NCBI RefSeq assembly: GCF_025399895.1
Contig: NZ_JAODUA010000014.1
Location: 1 to 64,000, forward strand
Direction: 5' to 3'
Source of the DNA: Streptomyces sp. ASQP_92
GTDB taxonomy: Bacteria > Actinomycetota > Actinomycetes > Streptomycetales > Streptomycetaceae
Length of the DNA stretch: 64,000 nucleotides
The notes beneath the pieces are model-generated. The model ran no database searches. It was given only the letters and a program-made list of their open reading frames with translations, and was not told the DNA's origin. The translations under genes were made by a program, and so were the position numbers. How positions within the stretch are numbered: position 1 is the stretch's first letter; the number at the start of each line of letters is the position of its first letter. Shown in pieces: positions 33,709 through 43,200 of the stretch.

Positions 33709-34245
33709 GTGGTCACCATCGACAGTCCCCGCCAGTACACCCTGAGCCTGCACGCGACGCCGGCCCGCATTCCGCAGGTCCGGCGCATCGTCGCCGCTCA
33801 TCTGCGCCACTGGCGGTTGGAGAACATCCTTCAGCCCGTCAGCCTCGGCGTGTGCGAACTGCTCACCAATGTTCACCGCCATACCGAGGGTGACGGCAGT
33901 TGCGTCCTCGAACTGCGCTGGGCGCGTGGGCAGTTCGCCACTTCCGTCGCCGACGGCGACCCGCGACTGCCCCGCCTCCAGGGGCCCCAGCCGTTCGCGG
34001 AACGCGGTCGCGGCCTCGCCCTCGTCGCCCACCTCAGCGACAGCTGGGGCACCCACACCACGCCTGACGGCAAGGTCGTCTGGTTCACCCTGACCGCCCA
34101 GCCCCAGGCGATGCGCCCGCTGCGCCCCCTCCCCCCGACGCCCACCCTCAGCACGACGGTGAGCGCTCCGGTCCTGGTCGACTTCGACCTGCGGGCCCAC
34201 GCGCACCCGCTGCGGACCGGGGCGCGCCTGCTCAGCGACGCCTGA
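33709..34245 (+). CDS. RsbW-like ATP-binding anti-sigma regulator
   Basis: 178 aa. HATPase_c-2 fold with N-box GVCELLTNVHRHT (Mg-binding Asn kept), DGDPRLPR and RGRGLALVAHLSDSWG. About 45 Pro-rich C-terminal residues lie outside the fold. It resembles the many small Streptomyces regulators related to RsbW and to the ATPases paired with WhiJ/AbaA-type regulators. GTG 33709 follows AAGGGAGCC and touches the stop of a short TTA-containing ORF, which could couple its translation to bldA. Followed after 76 nt by a YbdK-type ligase gene. Confidence 0.87.
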   Translation: MVTIDSPRQYTLSLHATPARIPQVRRIVAAHLRHWRLENILQPVSLGVCELLTNVHRHTEGDGSCVLELRWARGQFATSVADGDPRLPRLQGPQPFAERGRGLALVAHLSDSWGTHTTPDGKVVWFTLTAQPQAMRPLRPLPPTPTLSTTVSAPVLVDFDLRAHAHPLRTGARLLSDA

Positions 34246-34321
34246 TGTCCGGCCCCGCCCCGCAGCGGAGGCCGCCCCTCCGTGCCGGGCGGGGGCGCCC
34301 CCCAGCGGATACGCTCGCCTC

Positions 34322-35416
34322 ATGATCACCATGGGGGTCGAAGAAGAGTATGTGCTGGTCGACCCCGCCTCGGGCCGGCCCACGCCGCTGTCCGAGGAAG
34401 TGCGGGCGGCCGCCGGGCTCGGGCCGCTGGTGCAGGAGCGCGAGGTGCAGCCCGAACTGCTCCAGGCCCAGGTCGAGGTCGCCACACCGGTGTGTTCGAC
34501 CCTGGACGAGGTGGGCGGCCATCTGCTGCGGCTGCGGCACGCACTCGGCACCGCCGCCGAGCGGTACGGCTGCCGGCTCGCTGCGACGGCGGCGGCCCCG
34601 GTGACCGGGGTCTCCCCCGCCCTGGTCACCCGGGAACCCCGGTACCAGGCGTTGCGCGTGCAGGCCCCCCAGTTGGTGGACGAGCAGTTCATCAACGGCA
34701 TGCACGTCCACGTCGGGATGCCGGACCGGGAGGTCGGCGTGGCCGTCCTCAACCGGATCCGCGCCTGGCTGCCGACACTGCTCGCGATGTCGGCCAACTC
34801 CCCGCTCTGGCAGGGCCGGGACACCGGTTTCGCGAGCTGGCGCACCCTGGTCTTCAGCCGCTGGCCGGTCTGCGGCCTGCCGCCCCGGTTCTCCGGTGCC
34901 GGGGACTACGACCGGCGCATCAAGGCCCTGATCGAGTCCGGGGCCATCGCCGACACCGGCCAGCTCTACTGGCACGCGCGCCTGTCCGAGCGCTATCCCA
35001 CCCTGGAAGTGCGGTGCCTGGACGTGCAGTTGAGGGCGGACGACGCGGTGATGTTCGCGGGCATCGTACGGGCGCTTGCGGCCACCGCCCTGCGCGAGCA
35101 GAAGAGCGGCGAGCCCGAGCCGCAGTGCCCGCCGGAACTCCTCCAGGCCTCGATCTGGCATGCCGCCCGCCATGGCCTCGGCGGCACCCTGATCGATGCG
35201 GCGGGGAGCCCGCGCACCGCCGGCGACACCCTGTGCCGGCTCAGCCGGCACATCGCTCAGGCCCTCGAAGCAGCCGGCGACGACCGGGAGGTCGGCGCCC
35301 TCATGCACCGCCTCCTGCGCCAGGGCAACGGCGCGGACCGCCAGCGCAAGGCGCTGGCCGACGGTGGGATGCCGGCCCTGCTGGACCTCATCACCACCGA
35401 GGCCACCGCCCCTTGA
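34322..35416 (+). CDS. Carboxylate-amine ligase, YbdK/glutamate-cysteine ligase 2 family
   Basis: 364 aa, typical length. Visible motifs are GVEEEYVLVD at the N-terminus (Mg/ATP-binding Glu residues), FINGMHVHVGMPD, LLAMSANSPLWQGRDTG, FSRWPVCGLPP and EVRCLDVQLRADD. The family has weak gamma-glutamylcysteine ligase activity; actinobacteria use mycothiol, so the physiological product is uncertain. ATG 34322 is annotated; ATG 34331 (GVEEEY directly after) is an alternative. It faces the DJ-1 operon across a strong hairpin. Confidence 0.9.
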   Translation: MITMGVEEEYVLVDPASGRPTPLSEEVRAAAGLGPLVQEREVQPELLQAQVEVATPVCSTLDEVGGHLLRLRHALGTAAERYGCRLAATAAAPVTGVSPALVTREPRYQALRVQAPQLVDEQFINGMHVHVGMPDREVGVAVLNRIRAWLPTLLAMSANSPLWQGRDTGFASWRTLVFSRWPVCGLPPRFSGAGDYDRRIKALIESGAIADTGQLYWHARLSERYPTLEVRCLDVQLRADDAVMFAGIVRALAATALREQKSGEPEPQCPPELLQASIWHAARHGLGGTLIDAAGSPRTAGDTLCRLSRHIAQALEAAGDDREVGALMHRLLRQGNGADRQRKALADGGMPALLDLITTEATAP

Positions 35417-35568
35417 GCGCCCCGCCCCGTAACCGCTCGGGGCGGTTTCGGGCGGCGCCGGCGGCTGTTGGTCCCAACCCGTCCGGCGCCTTCGTTCCTT
35501 CGTACGCAAGGAACGTGCTTCCGAACTACCACGGGATGCCCAGAGGAAACCTCTGCCCCCTACATATA

Positions 35569-35597
35569 AAAGGCACCCCGCGCGGCGGGGTGCCTTT
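35569..35597 (-). terminator. Rho-independent terminator of the five-gene operon
   Basis: A 13-bp perfect stem (35569-35581/35585-35597, core ggcaccccgc) with a 3-nt loop. On the minus strand it is followed by a T-rich run (TTTTATATGT), a classic intrinsic terminator rare at this GC content. It lies 36 nt past the DJ-1 stop and may also serve the convergent ligase gene. Confidence 0.9.
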
Positions 35598-35632
35598 AGT
35601 CGGCCGCACGGCCCGGGGGGCCGCCGGGTCCG

Positions 35633-36166
35633 TCAGGAGGTGAGCTCGCCGACGAGGGCCTCGCCGAACGCCTTCAGGTCGTCCGGCTTGCGGCTGGTGA
35701 TCAGGGTGTTGGGGCCCGACGTGCACACCTTGACCTGCTCGTCGACCCAGGTGCCGCCCGCGTTGGTGATGTCGGTGCGCAGGCTCGGCCAGGAGGTGAG
35801 GGTGCGCCCGCGCAGCACATCGGCCTCGACGAGCGTCCAGGGGGCGTGGCAGATGGCCGCGACGGGCTTGCCCAGGTCGAAGAAGCCCTTCACGAAGGCG
35901 ACCGCGTCCTCGTCCATCCGCAGCGCGTCCGGGTTGGCGACACCGCCCGGCAGCACCAGGGCGTCGTAGTCGTCCGGGCGGGCCTCGCCGACGGTGCGGT
36001 CCACCGCGAAGGTGTCGGCCTTGTCGAGGTGGTTGAAGGCCTGGACGCGCCCCGACTCGGGGGAGACCAGTTCCGGGGTGTGGCCCGCGTCGGCCACGGC
36101 CTTCCACGGGTCGGTCAGCTCGACCTGCTCGATGCCTTCCTTCGCCACGAGAAATGCCACCTTCAT
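35633..36166 (-). CDS. DJ-1/PfpI-superfamily protein
   Basis: 177 aa. The nucleophile elbow AAICHAPWTLVEA carries the conserved Cys followed by His, as in PfpI-type proteins. LVLPGGVANPDALR and the opening VAFLVAKEGIEQVEL complete the fold. Members act as peptidases, glyoxalase III or protein deglycases, or as chaperones; motif inspection cannot choose. ATG 36166 has an excellent AAAGGAGCGACGTC. It is the last gene of a five-gene minus-strand run (gap 44 nt to the SDR gene) and is followed by a strong terminator. Confidence 0.92.
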   Translation of the reverse strand: MKVAFLVAKEGIEQVELTDPWKAVADAGHTPELVSPESGRVQAFNHLDKADTFAVDRTVGEARPDDYDALVLPGGVANPDALRMDEDAVAFVKGFFDLGKPVAAICHAPWTLVEADVLRGRTLTSWPSLRTDITNAGGTWVDEQVKVCTSGPNTLITSRKPDDLKAFGEALVGELTS

Positions 36167-36210
36167 GACGTCGCTCCTTTCATGTGCACCGCGCTGTTCG
36201 CGGTGGGGGT

Positions 36211-37221
36211 TCAGGTTGTGTCGCGGTACCGGCGCACCGCCCAGGCCGCCGTGGCCAGCGCGCCCAGGGCGGTGCCGGCGGCCAGCACGGGGTGGTGGGC
36301 CGTCATGGCCTGGTACGAGCGGGAGTGGGCCTGCTCGTCGAAGATGCCGTGCGCGCCGTGGTCCTCGTCCGGTGTCCGGTCCAGGGGCTGCCACAGATTG
36401 CCCCGGGAGGACTCCGGCGCCATCTCCTCGCGCTGCTGCGAGCCGTATCCGGTGCGGGCCAGATAGCGGTCGAGGAGCGCGGGCACGAAGCGGTTGGCCC
36501 ACACGGTGGCGACCGTGGAGGCGCCGACGTAGTACTGCTTGCGCCGGGGGTGGTCGGCGGCGAACAGAACGGCCCGCGCGGCGACTTCGGGCTGGTAGAT
36601 GGGTGGGACGGGTTGTGGATGCCCGGGTAGTCGCGAACGCACCCAGGAGAACTGGGGCGTGTTGACGGCCGGCATCTGGACGACAGTGATGCGTACATGG
36701 CTCTTGTTGTGGAGGAGTTCGGTGCGCACGGACGAGGTGAATCCGTTGACGGCGTGCTTGGCTCCGCAGTAGGCGGACTGCAGCGGAATGGATCGCTCCC
36801 CCAGCGCGGAGCCCACTTGCACGATGGTGCCCCGGTCGCGGGGAAGCATGCGCGCGAGTGCGGTACGCGTGCCGTGCACGAAGCCGAGGTAGCTCACGTC
36901 GGTGACGCGCCGGAACTCGTCCGCGGAGATCTCCGTGAAGGGCGCGAACACCGAGGTGAAGGCGACGTTGACCCAGACGTCGATGGGCCCGAAGGTCGCC
37001 TCGGCGGCTTCGGCGGCCTTCTCGACCTGCTCGGGGTCGGCTACATCGACCGGCAGCGCGAGGGCGCGCCCGCCCAGTTCCTCGACCTCCGCGGCGGCCG
37101 CGTCGAGCCCGGCCTCGCCCCGGGCCAGCAGGACGACATGGGCTCCGCGCTCGGCGAACAGGCGGGCGGTGGCACGGCCGATTCCGGCGCTCGCTCCGGT
37201 GATGACGACGGTCTCGGGCAT
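36211..37221 (-). CDS. Short-chain dehydrogenase with C-terminal membrane anchor
   Basis: 336 aa. Cofactor motif TGASAGIG at the N-terminus, then VGSALGERSIPLQSAYCGAK with Ser, Tyr and Lys of the active site. The usual NNAG reads VNVA, a common variant. An 80-residue tail ends in a hydrophobic helix (HPVLAAGTALGALATAAWAV) followed by RRYRD, which suggests tail anchoring in the cytoplasmic membrane. ATG 37221 follows GAAAGGAACGCC. Substrate unknown. It is 49 nt downstream of the enolase-superfamily gene. Confidence 0.92.
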   Translation of the reverse strand: MPETVVITGASAGIGRATARLFAERGAHVVLLARGEAGLDAAAAEVEELGGRALALPVDVADPEQVEKAAEAAEATFGPIDVWVNVAFTSVFAPFTEISADEFRRVTDVSYLGFVHGTRTALARMLPRDRGTIVQVGSALGERSIPLQSAYCGAKHAVNGFTSSVRTELLHNKSHVRITVVQMPAVNTPQFSWVRSRLPGHPQPVPPIYQPEVAARAVLFAADHPRRKQYYVGASTVATVWANRFVPALLDRYLARTGYGSQQREEMAPESSRGNLWQPLDRTPDEDHGAHGIFDEQAHSRSYQAMTAHHPVLAAGTALGALATAAWAVRRYRDTT

Positions 37222-37270
37222 GGCGTTCCTTTCGGGACACGACGGTGGGCGGCGTGCTCTCGCCACCGGA

Positions 37271-38398
37271 TCAGGCGGTGCGGTGGGGTTCGGCGTCGGC
37301 GCTCCTGAGCGTCAGTCCGTGGCCCGGTGATCCATCGGCCCCAGGACTGATGTGACCCCCCTCGGGGTCCAACGTGCCGTCGAACCACCGGGATTCGAGG
37401 CGGACGTGGTCGTGGAACCACTCCAGATGGCGCAGGTTGGGCACGGCGGCAGCGGCCGCCGCGTGCGCGTGCGGGGCGCAGTGGCCGGAGATGTCCAGGC
37501 CGAACGCCTCGGCGAGGGCGGCAGCGCGCAGCCAGACGGTGAGGCCGCCGCAGCGGGTCGCGTCCGCCTGGAGGCAGTCGACGGCGCCGGCCCGCAGCAT
37601 GTGCCCGAAGTAGGCCAGGGTGTAGCCGTACTCGCCGGCGGCCACGTCCACGGCGGTGGCGGATCTGACCCGGATGAGGCCGTCGAGGTCGTCCGAGGAG
37701 ACGGGTTCCTCGAACCAGCGGACGTCGTGGTCGTCGAGGAAGCGGGCCACCCGCACGGCCTGTTTGACGGTGTAGCCGCCGTTCGCGTCGACGTACAGCT
37801 CGGTGGCGTCGCCGATGCTCGCGCGGGCCTTGGTGACGCGGTCCCGGTCGCGGTGCTCGGCGCGCCCCCACGACTCGCCGATCTTGATCTTGACGCGGGG
37901 GATGCCCTGCTCCTCGACCCAGTGCCGCAGCTGCCGTTCCTGGCGCCGGTCGTCATAGGTGGTGAAGCCGCCGCTCCCGTACACCGGCACCTGTGGGCGG
38001 GCCCGCCCGAGCAGCTGGGTCAGAGGGACGCCGAGGAGGCGGGCCTTGAGGTCCCACAGGGCGATGTCCACGGCGGAGATGGCGCCGGCCACCAGGCCCG
38101 GGCGCCCGTCGTTGCGCACGGCCCGGGTCATCGCCTCGTTCGCGCCCGGTACGTCCCAGGCGGAGCGGGCGGTGACGACGGGGGCCAGGTGGCCGCGGAC
38201 GTACGCCGCCGTCTCGGGCGCCCCATAGGTGTAGCCGAGTCCGGTGGTGGTGCCGGAGCGGACATGGACCACCACCAGGGTGGTCTTGGCCCACTCCAGC
38301 GTGCCGTCGGCCTCGGGGGTGTCGGTGGCCAGGGTGTAGGCGGCCGCCTCGACCTCGTCGACCGAGGGCACGTCACCGGGCGCGGCGGGCCTCGTCAC
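37271..38398 (-). CDS. Enolase-superfamily enzyme (mandelate racemase/acid-sugar dehydratase type)
   Basis: 375 aa. The TIM-barrel domain shows the KxK motif (RVKIKIGESWG), metal ligands in LYVDANGGY, WFEEPV and AGEYGY, and the His of the HD dyad region (ISGHCAPHAH). This is the mandelate-racemase subgroup, whose members dehydrate sugar acids or epimerise. The substrate cannot be read. It starts at GTG 38398, overlapping the stop of the TPP enzyme by 4 nt (GTGA), so the two are translationally coupled. Confidence 0.88.
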   Translation of the reverse strand: MTRPAAPGDVPSVDEVEAAAYTLATDTPEADGTLEWAKTTLVVVHVRSGTTTGLGYTYGAPETAAYVRGHLAPVVTARSAWDVPGANEAMTRAVRNDGRPGLVAGAISAVDIALWDLKARLLGVPLTQLLGRARPQVPVYGSGGFTTYDDRRQERQLRHWVEEQGIPRVKIKIGESWGRAEHRDRDRVTKARASIGDATELYVDANGGYTVKQAVRVARFLDDHDVRWFEEPVSSDDLDGLIRVRSATAVDVAAGEYGYTLAYFGHMLRAGAVDCLQADATRCGGLTVWLRAAALAEAFGLDISGHCAPHAHAAAAAAVPNLRHLEWFHDHVRLESRWFDGTLDPEGGHISPGADGSPGHGLTLRSADAEPHRTA

Positions 38399-40212
38399 TC
38401 GTGGTCGCCGCCGTCCGGGTGGCGGTGGCGGGTGCCGGGGAGCATCTCCTGCACCTTGGCCTTCAGGCCCTGCCGGATCATGCCGGTGCGGTCGCTGTCG
38501 CCCTTGAGGACGGAGGCGGCCGCGGCCTCGATCTGGTCGAGCGAGGCGTGCGGGGGGATCGGCGGCACGGCCGGGTCGGTCCGGAAGTCCAGGACGAACG
38601 GCCGGGTCGCGGCCAGCGCCTGCCGCCACGCGCCCTCGACGTCGTCGGGCTTCTCCACGCGTACGCCGTCGAGGCCGATGGAGCGGGCGAAGTCGGCGTA
38701 CGCGATGTCGGGCAGCGACTGGGAGGGCAGGAACTGGGGGGCGCCGGACATGGCGCGCATCTCCCAGGTGACCTGGTTGAGGTCCTGGTTGTTGAGGACC
38801 GCGACGATGAGCTGCGGGTTGCTCCAGTCCTGCCAGTACTTGGCCGCGGTGATCAGTTCGGCGAGCCCGTTCATCTGCATGGCCCCGTCGCCCACGATCG
38901 CGATGGCCGGGCGCTCGGGATGGGCGAACTTGGCGCCGATCACATAGGGGACGCCCGGCCCCATGGTGGCGAGCGTGCCCGACAGCGAACCGCGCATCGA
39001 GCCGCGCATCCGCAGATGGCGGGCGTACCAGTTGGCGGCGGAACCGGAGTCGGCGGCCAGGATCACGTCGTCGGGGAGCAGCGCGTCCAGGGCGTGCACC
39101 ACGTACTCGGGGTTGATGGGTTCGGCGTCCACCGCGGCCCGCCGCTCCATCACCTCCCACCAGCGCGCGGTGTCCTTCTCGATCTTCTTGCGCCACTTGC
39201 CGTGCTTCTTGCGCGTCAGGAGCGGCAGGAGCCGCTTGAGGGTCTCGGCGGAGTCGCCGACGAGGTTGACCTCGAAGGGGTAGCGCAGGCCGATCATCTG
39301 CGGGTCGATGTCGATCTGCACCGCGCGGGCCTGGTCGAGTTCGGGCATGAACTGCGTGTAGGGGAAGCTCGATCCGATGACGAGCAGGGTGTCGCAGTCC
39401 TGCATCATCTCGTAGCTGGGCCGGGTGCCTAGCAGACCGATGGAGCCCGTCACATACGGCAGGTCGTCGGGCAGCGCGTCCTTGCCGAGGAGGGCCTTGG
39501 CCACGCCGGCGCCGAGCACGTCGGCGATCTGCTCGACCTCGACGCGGGCGCCGCGGGCACCCTGGCCGATGAGGATGGCGACCTTCTCGCCGGCGTTGAG
39601 CACCTCGGCGGCGCGGGCGATGTCGTCGTCCGCGGGGACGGGCGCGTAGGAGGCCATGCCGAGGCTGGAGGGCACCATCTTGAAGGCGTGCTGCGGCGGC
39701 GAGTAGTCGAGTTCCTGCACATCGGCGGGGATGATGACGGCGGTCACCGTGCGCTGGGCGCGTGCGATGCGCATCGCACGGTCGATGACGTTCGGGAGTT
39801 GCTCGGGGACGGTGACCATCTCGCAGTAGGCGCCGGCCACGTCCTTGTAGAGGCTCAGCAGGTCGACTTCCTGCTGGTAGGAGCCGCCCATGGCGCTGCG
39901 GTTGGTCTGGCCGACGATCGCGACGACCGGCACGTGGTCGAGCTTGGCGTCGTAGAGGCCGTTGAGCAGGTGGATGGCACCCGGTCCGGAGGTGGCCGCG
40001 CACACGCCGACCCGGCCGGAGAACTTGGCGTAGCCGACCGCTTCGAAGGCGGCCATCTCCTCGTGCCGGGCCTGCACGAAGACGGGCTTGTTCTCGGCGC
40101 GTCCCCAGGCGGCGAGCAGGCCGTTGATGCCGTCGCCGGGGTAGGCGAAGACGTGCTCGACGTCCCATTCGCGCAGCCGCTGAAGGACGTAGTCGGAGAC
40201 TTTGATCGACAC
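38395..40212 (-). CDS. Thiamine-diphosphate enzyme, pyruvate oxidase/acetolactate synthase-like
   Basis: 605 aa. The PYR domain contains the catalytic Glu in ARHEEMAAFEA (about 51) and SGPGAIHLLNGLYDAK. A central nucleotide-binding domain has VLIGQGARGA-like sequence (about 210-330). The PP domain has GDGAMQMNGLAEL ... NN, the TPP/Mg motif. Order and length fit PoxB-type enzymes that decarboxylate pyruvate or another 2-keto acid. No acetolactate-synthase small subunit is nearby. GTG 40212 is chosen (SIKVSDYVLQRL follows), with GAAGG upstream. Second gene of the five-gene run. Confidence 0.92.
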   Translation of the reverse strand: MSIKVSDYVLQRLREWDVEHVFAYPGDGINGLLAAWGRAENKPVFVQARHEEMAAFEAVGYAKFSGRVGVCAATSGPGAIHLLNGLYDAKLDHVPVVAIVGQTNRSAMGGSYQQEVDLLSLYKDVAGAYCEMVTVPEQLPNVIDRAMRIARAQRTVTAVIIPADVQELDYSPPQHAFKMVPSSLGMASYAPVPADDDIARAAEVLNAGEKVAILIGQGARGARVEVEQIADVLGAGVAKALLGKDALPDDLPYVTGSIGLLGTRPSYEMMQDCDTLLVIGSSFPYTQFMPELDQARAVQIDIDPQMIGLRYPFEVNLVGDSAETLKRLLPLLTRKKHGKWRKKIEKDTARWWEVMERRAAVDAEPINPEYVVHALDALLPDDVILAADSGSAANWYARHLRMRGSMRGSLSGTLATMGPGVPYVIGAKFAHPERPAIAIVGDGAMQMNGLAELITAAKYWQDWSNPQLIVAVLNNQDLNQVTWEMRAMSGAPQFLPSQSLPDIAYADFARSIGLDGVRVEKPDDVEGAWRQALAATRPFVLDFRTDPAVPPIPPHASLDQIEAAAASVLKGDSDRTGMIRQGLKAKVQEMLPGTRHRHPDGGDHE

Positions 40213-40267
40213 GGGAGGCAGCCTTCTTTCGTTTCGCTGGGGAGGGGGTCGCGGTAGTCCTCGGGGC

Positions 40268-43200
40268 TCACCCGCGCCGTCGTCGGGTCCAGGCGTAGAG
40301 ACCGAGCGCGGCGCCGCCGAGCGCAAGACCGGCCGCCGTGGCGGCCCGGCGTGCGTCGGTGGCCGACGGTTCGGGGCGGTCGGCGAGCTTCTCCGGGTGG
40401 TCGGCGGGCAGCGGCCCGTCGAGCCCGAGCGCCAGCGCCTCGGCCAGGTGCAGGGCGCGGCGGCCGGTGCTGCCCTGCTCGATCTGGGTGCGGCAGCTGA
40501 ATCCGTCGGCGACGACCAGGGTGCTGGGGGCGGCCGCGCGGACCGCCGGCAGCACGCCCAGTTCACCGATGTTCATGGACACCTCGTAATGGCCCTGCTC
40601 GAAACCGAAGTTGCCGGCCAGACCGCAGCAGCCCTCGTCCAGGACGTCGGCGTCCAGGCCCATGCGCCGCATCAGTTCGCGGTCGGCGTCGTCCTTGAGG
40701 ACGGCGTGCTGGTGGCAGTGGGTCTGAACGAGAGCCGTGCGAGCCAGAGTTGGCGGTTCCCAGTCCTTCGGGGCCCGGTCGAGCAGGAACTCGGCGAGGG
40801 TCCGGAACTGGTGGGTGAGCCGCTGGACGTCCTCGTCCTGCGGCATCAGTTCGGGGGCGTCGGCGCGGAAGACGGCCGTGCACGACGGTTCGAGCCCGAC
40901 GATGGGCGTGCCCGCCTCGATCCACGGACGCAGTACGTCCAGGGTATGGCGCAACACGCGCCGCGCGGTGGTGAGTTGACCGGTGGAGATCCAGGTGAGG
41001 CCGCAGCACACGGCCCGGGTGGGCACCGCGACACGGAATCCGGCGCTCTCCAGGACCCGTACCGCCGACTTGGCGACAGCGGGGTGGAAGTACGTGGAGA
41101 ACGTGTCGGGCCACAGCACCACGGTCCGCTCGTCCGCCGGGTCCGGTTCGGGCAGACCGCGCGAGGACCACCACTGGACGAACGACTCCTCGGCGAAGGC
41201 CGGCGCCTCCCGCTCGGGTGCGACCCCGGCGATCCGCTTGCCGAGCCCGGCGACGTACGGCGCGTGCGCGAGGGCGTTGACGGCCCGGGGGGCGAGCCGG
41301 GACAGCCGGGCCCACAGGGGCAGCCAGCCCATCGAGTAATGCGCGGCCGGGCGCGGGCGGTGGGCGTAGTGGTGGGCGAGGAACTCGGCCTTGTAGGTGG
41401 CCATGTCGACACCGGTGGGGCAGTCGGACTTGCAGCCCTTGCAGGCCAGGCACAGGTCGAGGGCGTCGTTGACCTCGGTGGAGCGCCAGCCGCCGGTGAC
41501 GGGTGAGTCGGTGTGCCCGCCCAGCATCTCGAACAGGAGCCGGGACCGGCCGCGCGTGGAGTGCTCCTCCTCGCCCGTGGCGCGGTAGGAGGGACACATG
41601 ACGCCGCCGGAGTGGGTGCGGCAGTTGCCGATCCCCACGCAGCGCAGCACCGCTTCGTTGAAGGAGCCGTGGTCGTCCGGGTAGGCGAAGTGGGTGTCGT
41701 GCTCCTGGGGCCGCCAGCGTGGGCCGAGCCGCAGGTCCTCGTCGCTGCGGTACGGCCTGACGACCTTTCCCGGGTTCATCCGCTCCGCCGGGTCGAACAG
41801 CGCCTTGACCTCGCCGAAGGCGGCCACCAGCGGTTCGCCGAACATCCGGACCAGTAGTTCGCCCCGGCCCTGTCCGTCCCCGTGCTCCCCCGACAGCGAG
41901 CCACCGAAGGACGCCACCAAGTCGGCCGCGCGGAACAGGAATTGGCGGAAGGCGGCCACCCCTTCGGCGGTCTTCAGGCCGAACGGGATCCGGGTGTGGA
42001 CGCAGCCCTGCCCGAAGTGCCCGTACAGGGACGGGTGGTCGTAGTCGAACTCCTCGAACAGCTTCTTCAGGGCCCGCAGGTAGTCGCCCAGGCGCTCCGG
42101 CGGTACGGCCGAGTCCTCCCAGCCTTCCCACGTCTCCCGTTCGTCGGGCGGCCGGGCGGTCACGCCGAGTCCGGCCTCGCGGGCCTTGAGCATCTCCTGC
42201 TCGCGCGTGGTGTCGTCGGAGAACGCCACGGACGCGTCCTTCTCGTCCCGGCCGATCGCGCGGAGCAGGGCGTGGGCGGCGCCGTCGACCTCGTCCTGGC
42301 TGTCGCCGGTGAACTGCACGAGCAGCCAGCTCTCGCCCTCGGGAAAGCTGTCCAGGGACGCGAGGTAGGCGTGCTCCTCGCGCATGAGCTGCGCCATCCG
42401 CCCGTCCAGCGCCTCCAGTTGGGCCGGGGCGCTGTGTTCGAGCAGGCGCGGCACATCGTCGGCGGCGGCGCAGATGTCCGGGTAGCCGAGAACCAGGATG
42501 GCGTCGTACGGCGGCACGGGCACGAGGTCCAGCTCGGCACGGAGCACCGTCACCAGCGTGCCCTCGCTGCCGACCAGGGCGCGCGCCAGGTCGAAGCCGT
42601 TCTCCGGGAGCAGCGAGTCCAGGTTGTAACCGGACACCCGGCGGGGGATCTTGGGGTAGCCGCGCCTGATCTCTGCCAGCTCGCGGTCGACGATGTCCCT
42701 GAGGCCCTGGTAGATATCCGCGCGCCGGCCGCCCTCGGCGACGATGGCCTCGAACTCCTCGGCGGTGGTCGGGCCGACCCACATGCGCACGCCGTCGTAG
42801 GTGAGCACTTCGAGCCGTCGTACGTTGTCGACGGTCTTGCCGTAGGCCTGGGCGGAGGCGCCGCAGGAGTTGTTTCCGATCATGCCGCCGAGCGCGCAGT
42901 GGCTGTGGGTCGAGGGCTTGGGGCCGAACTTCAGCCTGTGCGGCGCGAGTTGACGGTTGAGCTCGTCCAGGACGAGGCCGGGCTCCACCACACAGGTGCG
43001 CTGCCCGGGGTCGACCGAGACGAGGGCGTCGCAGTACTTCGTCCAGTCGATGACGACCGCGGTGTTGGTGCACTGGCCCGCCAGGCTGGTCCCTCCGCCG
43101 CGCGAGAGGACCGGGGCGCCGAACTCCGCGCACACCGCGACCGCCTCGACGGCGGCGTCGACGGAGCGGGGCACGACCACCCCGATGGGGACCTGCCGGT